From Lutibacter sp. (GTDB lineage: Bacteria; Bacteroidota; Bacteroidia; Flavobacteriales; Flavobacteriaceae): 5,142 nucleotides of DNA. Below the pieces are notes generated by a model. That model was given only the letters and a program-made list of their open reading frames with translations. It had not been told where the DNA came from and ran no database searches. Where the stretch lies: NCBI GenBank assembly GCA_003516285.1, contig DPCK01000071.1:1-5142 (forward strand), read 5' to 3'. The position numbers and the translations under genes were made by a program. The first letter of the stretch is position 1, and each line of letters starts with the position of its first letter. Positions 1 to 5,142 of this stretch are shown in pieces.

Positions 1-550
1 AATGTTTTCCGGAAAAACGGAAGAACTGATTCGCAGGCTAAAACGTGCCCAATTTGCAAAACAAAAAGTGGAGATTTTTAAACCTGCCATTGATGTGCGG
101 TATGATATGGAAAAAGTAGTTTCGCACGATGCCAACGAAATTAGATCCACTCCGGTTCCCTCATCAGCAAATATCCGACTTTTAGCCAGCGATGTTGATG
201 TTGTTGGAATTGATGAAGCCCAGTTTTTTGATGAGGAAATTGTGGCCGTTTGCAACGATTTGGCAAATCGGGGAGTTCGCGTGATTGTTGCGGGTTTGGA
301 TATGGATTTTAAAGGAAATCCCTTTGGCCCTATGCCGGCGCTTATGGCCACTGCGGAATATGTGACCAAAGTTCACGCCGTTTGCACAAGAACGGGAAAT
401 TTGGCGCATTACAGTCATAGAACCGCCGCCAGTGACGAAATTGTTTTGCTGGGCGAAACCCAAGAATACGAGCCATTAAGCAGGTCTGCTTACTTTAAAG
501 CTATGGCGGAAGAAAAACTCAAAAAAGCCGAAGAAAAAAATGGAAAATAG
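1..550 (+). CDS. tdk: Thymidine kinase, type II (TK1-like), 5' end cut by window
   Basis: This enzyme phosphorylates thymidine to dTMP with ATP in the cytoplasm (pyrimidine salvage). The first complete codon is at base 2. The methionine there is not the start but lies inside the Walker A loop, normally GSMFSGKT, of which MFSGKT is visible; the N-terminal strand before it is off the window. 182 residues remain of a family that usually has about 190-220. Visible residues 71-76 (DEAQFF) are the Walker B segment, with E72 as the expected catalytic base. Residues 98-110 (GLDMDFKGNPFGP) are the conserved segment before the lasso domain. In the lasso, C128 is kept, but the other three usual zinc-ligand positions read T131, S160 and A163, so the structural zinc site is probably absent. 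The C-terminus is a charged Lys/Glu-rich tail. The stop codon overlaps the start of alr by 11 bases. The identification is secure. Confidence 0.95.
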   Translation, partial: MFSGKTEELIRRLKRAQFAKQKVEIFKPAIDVRYDMEKVVSHDANEIRSTPVPSSANIRLLASDVDVVGIDEAQFFDEEIVAVCNDLANRGVRVIVAGLDMDFKGNPFGPMPALMATAEYVTKVHAVCTRTGNLAHYSHRTAASDEIVLLGETQEYEPLSRSAYFKAMAEEKLKKAEEKNGK

Positions 551-1643
551 CCACGTTACGGTGCTTGAAATAGATTTGAATGCCATAGACCACAATTTAA
601 ATGTTTTTAAATCAAAAATACATTCCGAAACAAAAGTTTTGGCGGTGGTGAAAGCATTTGGTTACGGCAGCAGTTCTGTTGAAATTGCAAAGTTTCTGGA
701 GCCAAAAGTAGCCTATTTTGCTGTGGCATATTTGGATGAAGGCATTGCTTTGCGCGAAGCCAAAGTTAAAACACCCATTTTGGTGCTGCATCCCCAAAAA
801 TTAAATTTAGATCAAATTATAAAATTCAATCTGGAACCCAACGTTTATTCCATCACTTTATTAAAAGCTTTTATTGAAGAAGCGAAAAATCTAAACGTTC
901 AAAATTATCCTATTCACATTAAATTCAACACGGGTTTAAACCGATTGGGGTTCATAAAAAAGGATATTCCTGAAATTTTATCGTTGGTAAAAAATCAGAA
1001 AGAAATCGTTGTTGCTTCCGTTTTTTCACATATCGCGGCCAGTGAAGATTTAAGCGAACGCGTATTTACGTTGCAACAAATTAACAACTTTAAAGAAGTT
1101 TCAGCACAACTAATCGGCCAACTTTCCAACAAACCTTTTCGGCATATGTTAAACACTTCCGGCATAATCAATTATGCTTCAGAAGCGCAATTTGAGTTGG
1201 TGCGTTTGGGAATTGGTTTGTATGGATTTGCAAATGATGAAGCCGAAACCGCAAAACTACAAAATGTGATTACCTTAAAATCGGTTATTTCCCAAATTCA
1301 AACCGTAGAAAAAGGGGAAACCGTGGGTTATAACCGCGCTTTTAAAGCTACAGAAACCGTTAAAACCGCCACCATTCCTATTGGCCACGCCGACGGAATT
1401 TCGCGACAATTTGGAAATGGTGTGGGTTATGTTTACATCAACAACAAAAAAGCGCCCATTGTTGGCAATGTTTGTATGGATATGATTATGGTGAACGTCA
1501 CCGATATCGACTGCCAAGAAGGCGATGAAGTGCTTGTTTTCAAAGACCAACTTCACGTTGAAGATTTGGCAAAACGCACAAACACCATTCCTTACGAACT
1601 GCTTACCGCCATTTCACAGCGCATAAAAAGAGTGGTGAAATAG
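540..1643 (+). CDS. alr: Alanine racemase (PLP-dependent, stand-alone)
   Basis: This enzyme interconverts L- and D-alanine in the cytoplasm and supplies D-Ala for peptidoglycan. At 367 residues it has normal full length. The N-terminal TIM barrel carries the PLP lysine K38 in AVVKAFGYG (35-43). KFNTGLNRLG (128-137) matches the conserved K/R substrate-site segment, and R222 in VRLGIGLYG should contact the pyridine nitrogen of PLP. The C-terminal beta domain carries Y264 (VGYN), the second catalytic base, the PIGHADG segment (280-286), where many homologues have Tyr instead of His, and the GNVCMDM motif (309-315). The ATG at 540 lies inside the end of tdk. This start is preferred because the homologous block TVLEIDLNAI begins only seven residues later. 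It is not fused to a MurF domain, unlike the MurF-Alr fusions known in some Bacteroidetes. The overlap with tdk suggests a shared transcript and translational coupling. Confidence 0.96.
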   Translation: MENSHVTVLEIDLNAIDHNLNVFKSKIHSETKVLAVVKAFGYGSSSVEIAKFLEPKVAYFAVAYLDEGIALREAKVKTPILVLHPQKLNLDQIIKFNLEPNVYSITLLKAFIEEAKNLNVQNYPIHIKFNTGLNRLGFIKKDIPEILSLVKNQKEIVVASVFSHIAASEDLSERVFTLQQINNFKEVSAQLIGQLSNKPFRHMLNTSGIINYASEAQFELVRLGIGLYGFANDEAETAKLQNVITLKSVISQIQTVEKGETVGYNRAFKATETVKTATIPIGHADGISRQFGNGVGYVYINNKKAPIVGNVCMDMIMVNVTDIDCQEGDEVLVFKDQLHVEDLAKRTNTIPYELLTAISQRIKRVVK

Positions 1644-1672
1644 CAAAACAAAAATCGCATTAAAAATAATAA

Positions 1673-1795
1673 TTTGGGCCTGCTTGCCTTTTTGGTGGGT
1701 GTTCCCCGCCAACTGGCGGGTCGGGCTTTACGTTTCAAACTTTTTTTCTTCGCCAGAAGGCGAATCAAAAAGGTTTTCACTTCACTCCCTAACGC
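1673..1795. repeat. Structured intergenic repeat-like element downstream of alr
   Basis: This is a GC-rich island in an otherwise AT-rich gap. It contains two hairpins. One is a 6-bp GC stem, CCCGCC (1705-1710) with GGCGGG (1715-1720), with a 4-base loop. The other is the stem TTCGCC (1749-1754) with GGCGAA (1759-1764), continued outward by an A/T stem. From memory, the order GGGC..., GGGTCGGGCTTTACG, ..., CCCTAACGC resembles an intergenic element dispersed in flavobacterial genomes, whose consensus begins near GGGCGTTA and ends near TAACGC, so that the ends pair. The left end here (GGGCCTGC) has diverged from that. Boundaries are approximate, and only one copy is visible, so the repeat status comes from recognition and not from the window. 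It probably also ends alr transcription. Confidence 0.55.
1737..1776 (+). terminator. Imperfect hairpin, possible terminator of the tdk-alr transcript
   Basis: The inner 6-bp stem TTCGCC/GGCGAA closes an AGAA loop (1755-1758). After a small internal loop, AAACTTTTT (1737-1745) pairs with AAAAAGGTTT (1767-1776), with one bulged G. It lies about 95 bases after the alr stop. No long T-tract follows the stem on the plus strand, so it is not a textbook intrinsic terminator. It may simply be the secondary structure of the surrounding repeat-like element. Confidence 0.35.
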
Positions 1796-1887
1796 AGCCT
1801 GCCGTATAAAAAATCAAATCATAATATCTAATGAATACAGTGAATTTTAGAATGAAAAGAATGTATCAATCGGATTAAATTTTTAAT

Positions 1888-1895
1888 TATATTAG
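1888..1895 (+). promoter_or_regulatory. Candidate Bacteroidetes -7 box for mscL
   Basis: TATATTAG fits the Bacteroidetes -7 consensus TAnnTTTG except for one base. It lies 33 bases before the mscL start, in a very AT-rich stretch. No TTG of a -33 box is seen at the expected spacing, so the call is weak. mscL needs its own promoter if the hairpins after alr terminate transcription. No Shine-Dalgarno sequence precedes the start; the leader is A-rich, as is usual in this phylum. Confidence 0.3.
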
Positions 1896-1928
1896 CTACA
1901 CTAATCATTAACTAAAAATGCTAATAAA

Positions 1929-2339
1929 ATGGGAATGTTAAAAGAATTCAAGGAATTTGCAATGAAGGGAAACCTTGTTGACATTGCAGTAGGTTTTGTA
2001 ATGGGTGCCGCTTTCAACAGAATTGTAATTTCGTTTACCGGCGGTATTGTTTCACCTTTGGTTGGACTGATTTTTCAATCGGACTTCAAAGATTTAAAAT
2101 ATGTACTGCAAGAAGGCACTGCCAATGAAGCCGGGGAAGTGGTTGGCGAAGTTGCCATACTTTACGGTGATTTTTTAACAAACCTTGTCGATTTTATTAT
2201 TGTTGCGGCTGTCATGTTTATGATGATCAAAGCAATTAACAGAATGAAAAGGAAAGAAATTCCTGCGCCTGAAGCGCCAAAAGGTCCGTCTCAAGAAGAA
2301 TTATTGATTCAAATAAGAGATTTGCTGGCAAAGAAATAA
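1929..2339 (+). CDS. mscL: Large-conductance mechanosensitive channel MscL
   Basis: This inner-membrane homopentameric channel opens under high membrane tension and releases solutes after hypo-osmotic shock. The 136 residues match the family length. The amphipathic N-terminal helix LKEFKEFAMKGN (4-15) is followed by TM1 (about 16-45, VDIAVGFVMGAAF), a periplasmic loop (about 46-77), TM2 (about 78-103, rich in Ile, Val, Met and Phe), and a cytoplasmic helix ending in EELLIQIRDLLAKK, typical of the C-terminal bundle. The numbering aligns without gaps to E. coli MscL through residue 43. G14, G22, G26 and P43 are kept, while the gate positions are I19 and F23 (Leu and Val in E. coli) and residue 30 is Asn instead of Gly. 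The ATG at 1929 gives MGMLKEF; starting at M3 is also possible. An ATG at 1918 is out of frame. The gene is transcribed alone and converges with the MOSC gene. Confidence 0.96.
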   Translation: MGMLKEFKEFAMKGNLVDIAVGFVMGAAFNRIVISFTGGIVSPLVGLIFQSDFKDLKYVLQEGTANEAGEVVGEVAILYGDFLTNLVDFIIVAAVMFMMIKAINRMKRKEIPAPEAPKGPSQEELLIQIRDLLAKK

Positions 2340-2344
2340 ACTTG

Positions 2345-2379
2345 GCTTTTTTTAAATTTAAAATTTTTTTTCTAAAAGC
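2345..2379 (+). terminator. AT-rich region with T-runs just after mscL
   Basis: Starting six bases after the mscL stop, GCTTTT (2345-2350) can pair with AAAAGC (2374-2379). Between them lie a perfect 12-base A/T palindrome (TTTAAATTTAAA, 2351-2362) and an 8-base T-run (2364-2371). The T-runs and position suggest transcript termination, but the stems are weak and contain almost no G or C. The palindrome that follows may be the stronger stop. Confidence 0.3.
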
Positions 2380-2387
2380 ACTCATTT

Positions 2388-2493
2388 TTTAACCGCAAGG
2401 AACGCAAGGCTTTTCGCTAGGAACGCTAAGCACCATCTTAATAACTTAAAGCTTTGTGAACATTGCGCCTTCGTTGCGAGCTTTGCGGTTAAA
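2388..2493. repeat. 106-base imperfect palindrome of CGCAAGG-type units
   Basis: The ends are inverted copies: TTTAACCGCAA (2388-2398) pairs perfectly with 2483-2493, and 17 of the outer 20 positions are complementary (2388-2407 against 2474-2493). Weaker pairing continues inward to a loop near 2432-2450. The left arm also holds a 21-base direct repeat: 17-base units at 2394-2410 and 2415-2431 agree at 14 positions, and each is built from two CGCAAGG/CGCTAGG-like half-units. From memory, such AACCGCAAAG...CTTTGCGGTT elements are common between genes in Flavobacteriaceae. It lies between convergent genes, so it could act as a bidirectional terminator or transcript-end stabiliser. Only one copy is visible here. 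Confidence 0.75.
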
Positions 2494-2522
2494 CCAACTT
2501 TTTATATAATCCCTTATTTTAC

Positions 2523-3065
2523 TTACTTTTTCGTTTCGTAAACTTCGGCGATTGTTGGTGAATTTTCAGCTTTATTAACAAGAATCAGTTCATCGCCAAC
2601 GTTTACATTTCCGGTTTGCAGCACTTTAAAATAAATGCCGCTTTTGGTGGAATTCCAAAATTGTTTCAGTATTTCCTGGGTTCCAAAACGAATTCCAAGT
2701 TTATAACAAGGTTCTCTTGGCTTGGTGACTTCCAACAAAGCTTCGCCTAATTTATAGGTGTTTCCAATGTATATTTCTGTTTCTTCCAAATTTGAAATGG
2801 TGATATTTTCGCCCAACATCCCATAATTCCAATCTAAATTTGGATACAATTCCTTCCAAAAGGCATAATGATTTTGGGAATATCCATATACCGCTTTCTC
2901 AATTCCTCCGTGATATCTTCTGTCGATGACGGCATCATTTTTAACGTCTTCTGTGCCCAAAAAAATTGGGTGATTTACCGGAAACTTAAAAATGCCTGTT
3001 TCCACAATTTTACCTTTATAGTTCAATACTTTGCGTTCGCCAAGATTCACAGATATTACCTTCAC
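2523..3065 (-). CDS. MOSC-domain protein (YiiM-like), short C-terminus
   Basis: MOSC domains are beta-barrel folds related to the C-terminus of molybdenum cofactor sulfurase. They are thought to carry sulfur on a conserved Cys, and the YiiM/mARC-type relatives bind molybdenum cofactor. The protein has 180 residues. Recognisable blocks are the N-terminal strand MKVISVNLGE, DRRYHGGIEKAVYGYS (48-63), GMLGENITI (82-90), and KPREPCYKLGIRFG (115-128) with the only Cys, C120. The usual helical C-terminal extension of YiiM-like proteins (about 210-225 residues in total) is missing: the chain stops shortly after the barrel at PTIAEVYETKK. The start codon is GTG (3065-3063), within a GTGA overlap with the GH3 stop. 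It is preferred because the next Met is only at residue 83. It is last in a three-gene operon, and the physiological substrate is unknown. Confidence 0.88.
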   Translation of the reverse strand: MKVISVNLGERKVLNYKGKIVETGIFKFPVNHPIFLGTEDVKNDAVIDRRYHGGIEKAVYGYSQNHYAFWKELYPNLDWNYGMLGENITISNLEETEIYIGNTYKLGEALLEVTKPREPCYKLGIRFGTQEILKQFWNSTKSGIYFKVLQTGNVNVGDELILVNKAENSPTIAEVYETKK

Positions 3066-4561
3066 TTTTCTTCAAATTTTATAAGTTCGTCTGCAATTTT
3101 TCGATCGTTAGACAAACGGGGCACTTTATTTTGTCCGCCCAATTTACCAATCGATTTCATATATTTATTAAATCCGCCTTTTTCTATCAAAGTAATTTTT
3201 AAAGGCCTTAATATTTTTCCGCTGATTAAATCGAAATAATAACTGTTTTGCTGTTGCAAAGCAGCATCAACTTTCCTTGCAAAATCATCCAAATCTTCGG
3301 GTTTGTTATCAAATTCAATAAACCATTCGTGATAAGGTAATCCGCTTTCTGGCGTAATTTGCGGCGCCACCGTAAACTCATTAATCGCGATTGTTGTGTT
3401 TGTGGTTTGGCTATTTATGGCGTTTTCCACTTCACTGCCAATTACGTGTTCCCCAAACGCGGATATAAAATGTTTGATACGGCCGGTAACTTTAATCCGT
3501 GGCGGATTTATGGAAACAAACTCTACCGTGTCACCAATATCGTAACCCCAAAGTCCGGCGTTGGTGTTTAAAATAAGCACATAGTTTACGCCTATTTTAA
3601 CATCATCCAAAGAAATCCGGGTCGGATTTTCCTCAAAAAATTCGTCTGAAGGAATAAATTCGTAAAACATTCCGTTATCAACCAGCAACAACATTCCCTT
3701 TTCATTTTGGGAATCCTGATAGGCAAAAAATCCTTCAGAAGCGGGAAACAACTCAATCGTATCCACTTTTCTTCCGATTAAATCCTCAAATTTGTTTCGG
3801 TAAGGTTCAAAATTTACACCGCCATAAACGAACAAATTAAAGTTTGGGAAAATATCGCCCACTTTTTTTCCGGTGCGTTCCACCAGTTTTTCAAAATACA
3901 TTTGCACCCACGAAGGAATTCCGCTAATCAAAGTCATATTTTCATTGATGGTTTCATCAACAATGGCTTCAATCTTGGTTTCCCAGTCTTCTATGCAATT
4001 TGTTTCCCAGCTTGGCAATCGGTTTTTGGTTAAATAACTTGGAATATAATGTGCCGCAATCCCCGAAAGCCGTCCGGTTTTGATGCCGTTTTTTTTACCC
4101 AATTCAGGACTTCCCTGCAAAAAAATCATCTTTCCATTAACAAAATTGGCTTTTTTGGTTTCGGCAATATACATCAACAAGGCATTTCGGGCGGCACTGA
4201 TGTGCATCGGCATCGATTCTTTGGTCAACGGAATGTATTTTACGCCAGAAGTTGTACCCGAAGTTTTTGCAAAATAAAGCGGCTTTCCTTTCCACAAAAC
4301 GTCTGATTCTCCTGCAACAACTTTTTCAATATAAGGTTTTAATGCCTCATAATCACGAATGGGAACCTGTTTTTTAAAATCTTCATATGATTTAATTTTG
4401 CTGAAATGATGGTCCTTGCCAAACGAGGTGTTTTGGGCCTGAGCAATTAAATTTTCAAAAACTTGTTGCTGCATTTTTACGGCATTTTTGCTTTGTTTTT
4501 GAATTTTTGCCGCGATGCGTTTTGCAAATGGTATTGCTAAAATTGACTTTATGTTCATCAT
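3062..4561 (-). CDS. GH3-family acyl-acid amido synthetase-like protein
   Basis: GH3 enzymes belong to the acyl-adenylate-forming (ANL) superfamily. In plants they adenylate a carboxylic acid such as jasmonate or indole-acetate and join it to an amino acid. The substrate of the bacterial proteins is mostly unknown. The 499 residues are typical of the bacterial branch. Visible motifs are the phosphate-binding TSGTTSG (100-106), ASEG in FPASEGFFAY (272-281), YDIGD (340-344), the hinge-like TGRIKHFISAFGEHV (359-373), and a C-terminal GGQNKVPRL (475-483) matching the GH3 QYKTPR segment, with K479 the likely catalytic lysine. All motifs needed for ATP use are present, so activity is expected. No signal peptide or membrane segment is evident, so it is probably cytoplasmic. 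The ATG at 4561 overlaps the M23 stop as ATGA; the adjacent Met codon is an alternative start. The downstream MOSC gene overlaps its stop by 4 bases. The auxin-related name often given to this family does not imply auxin chemistry here. Confidence 0.92.
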   Translation of the reverse strand: MMNIKSILAIPFAKRIAAKIQKQSKNAVKMQQQVFENLIAQAQNTSFGKDHHFSKIKSYEDFKKQVPIRDYEALKPYIEKVVAGESDVLWKGKPLYFAKTSGTTSGVKYIPLTKESMPMHISAARNALLMYIAETKKANFVNGKMIFLQGSPELGKKNGIKTGRLSGIAAHYIPSYLTKNRLPSWETNCIEDWETKIEAIVDETINENMTLISGIPSWVQMYFEKLVERTGKKVGDIFPNFNLFVYGGVNFEPYRNKFEDLIGRKVDTIELFPASEGFFAYQDSQNEKGMLLLVDNGMFYEFIPSDEFFEENPTRISLDDVKIGVNYVLILNTNAGLWGYDIGDTVEFVSINPPRIKVTGRIKHFISAFGEHVIGSEVENAINSQTTNTTIAINEFTVAPQITPESGLPYHEWFIEFDNKPEDLDDFARKVDAALQQQNSYYFDLISGKILRPLKITLIEKGGFNKYMKSIGKLGGQNKVPRLSNDRKIADELIKFEEK

Positions 4562-5142
4562 TGTTCAAAATCTATATAATTCACTGGATTCACCGGATAG
4601 CCTTCATTCCACAACTCAAAATGCAAATGAGGTCCCGTGCTTAACTCGCCCATATCACCTGCAGAAGCAATCACTTCACCCGATTTCACCATATCGCCTT
4701 GCTGCTTATTTAAGGCGGTATTGTGTTTGTAAACAGAAATAAATCCTTTGCTGTGTTCAATAATAATCACATAACCAGTTTCTATGGTCCATTCGGCAAA
4801 AATAACGGTTCCGTCGGCAACTGATTTTACGGGCGTTCCCTTTTTAACGGCTATATCTATGGCAAAATGCTTATTTTTAAGGCTGTATCCATCGGTCACA
4901 ATTCCTTTAACCGGTGAAAAAAACACAATATCGGCATTTTTTGTGGCTTCATTAAAAATACTGAATCTGTCAGTGCTTTCAACATCGAGCCTAAATTCCA
5001 AATCAACATCCGAAGGCGCAAAATTCATAGAATCTTTGTTAAATTTCATCGCATTTAAAACAGAATCTTTGTCGAATAAAACTTCAGAAACCTCGCCGGT
5101 TAAAAGGTCTCTCACTTTTTGAATGTATAAATTATTTACTTC
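4558..5142 (-). CDS. M23/LytM-type peptidase, N-terminus cut by window
   Basis: This is a zinc metallopeptidase domain of the LytM/lysostaphin type, acting on peptidoglycan cross-links in the envelope or activating other hydrolases. The reading frame is open to the window edge. The GTG at 5115 is probably an internal Val and not the start, because nine more codons read in frame before it and the family has a longer N-terminus. 194 residues are visible. The domain starts near visible residue 72 (FFSPVKGIVTDGYS). The zinc ligands are H92 and D96 (HFAID) and H174 in HLHFE, with H172 and H140 (YKHN) as catalytic histidines, so the active site looks complete. The C-terminus GYPVNPVNYIDFEQ is typical. 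Flavobacterial homologues I recall have about 290 residues, with an N-terminal membrane helix and coiled coil, which would lie off the window. It is the first visible gene of the operon, with its stop overlapping the GH3 start. Confidence 0.93.
   Translation of the reverse strand, partial: EVNNLYIQKVRDLLTGEVSEVLFDKDSVLNAMKFNKDSMNFAPSDVDLEFRLDVESTDRFSIFNEATKNADIVFFSPVKGIVTDGYSLKNKHFAIDIAVKKGTPVKSVADGTVIFAEWTIETGYVIIIEHSKGFISVYKHNTALNKQQGDMVKSGEVIASAGDMGELSTGPHLHFELWNEGYPVNPVNYIDFEQ

Noticed and set aside
1592..1780. 62-residue minus-strand reading frame over the end of alr and the repeat-like element
   Set aside because: It is antisense to alr and to the hairpin region. Its Lys/Arg-rich composition follows from the repeat, and no domain or start context supports it.
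1831..1878. 15-codon plus-strand frame upstream of mscL, starting MNTVNFRMKR
   Set aside because: It is very short, in AT-rich DNA, with no ribosome-binding context or recognisable product. It lies before the candidate promoter box, so it would not be on the predicted mscL transcript.
1918..1941. Out-of-frame ATG giving a 7-codon frame that overlaps the mscL start
   Set aside because: It could be a leader peptide, but one chance ATG in A-rich DNA is expected and nothing indicates regulation.
2394..2431. Start of a CRISPR array, because of the regular 21-base spacing
   Set aside because: There are only two degenerate units with a 4-base gap, no unique spacers, and an inverted copy on the right arm. 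This is a palindromic intergenic repeat.
2868..3239. 123-residue plus-strand frame opposite the MOSC and GH3 genes
   Set aside because: It is a shadow of two well-supported minus-strand genes, with no conserved motif of its own.
5113..5115. GTG as the start of the M23 gene
   Set aside because: The frame stays open to the window edge, and known homologues have a longer N-terminus, so this codon is most likely an internal Val.
4784..5122. 112-residue plus-strand frame opposite the M23 gene
   Set aside because: It is antisense to a conserved catalytic domain, and its Ser/Thr/Leu-rich composition is typical of a shadow frame.

Overview
The window looks like ordinary chromosome from a member of the Bacteroidetes, most likely the family Flavobacteriaceae. 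The evidence is the AT-rich base composition, the absence of clear Shine-Dalgarno sequences before the starts, the style of the thymidine kinase, alanine racemase, MscL and M23 proteins, and two intergenic repeat elements of a kind I recall as common in flavobacterial genomes. There are six protein-coding genes, two of them cut by the window edges. I see no rRNA, tRNA, CRISPR array, insertion sequence, integrase or phage gene.

Left half, plus strand. The 3' part of a type II thymidine kinase gene (tdk) overlaps the start of a stand-alone alanine racemase gene (alr) by 11 bases, so the two are probably co-transcribed. After alr comes a 285-base gap. It holds a structured repeat-like element with two hairpins and, further on, the probable promoter of mscL, which encodes a large-conductance mechanosensitive channel. 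This links thymidine salvage, D-alanine supply for peptidoglycan, and osmotic protection, all housekeeping functions.

Centre. mscL converges with a minus-strand gene across a 183-base gap. This gap holds an AT-rich stretch with T-runs and a 106-base imperfect palindrome built from CGCAAGG-like units. The palindrome sits where both operons should terminate.

Right half, minus strand. Three genes run leftward as one tightly packed operon: an M23/LytM-type peptidase (N-terminus off the window), a GH3-family acyl-acid amido synthetase-like protein, and a MOSC-domain protein. Each junction is a 4-base stop/start overlap (ATGA, then GTGA), which suggests translational coupling. The shared role of a cell-wall peptidase, an adenylating GH3 enzyme and a MOSC protein is unknown, and this operon is the most interesting functional question here. 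No clearly new biological system is visible. The best leads are the GH3 operon, a thymidine kinase that has lost most of its zinc-site residues, a MOSC protein with a short C-terminus, and the two intergenic repeat elements.
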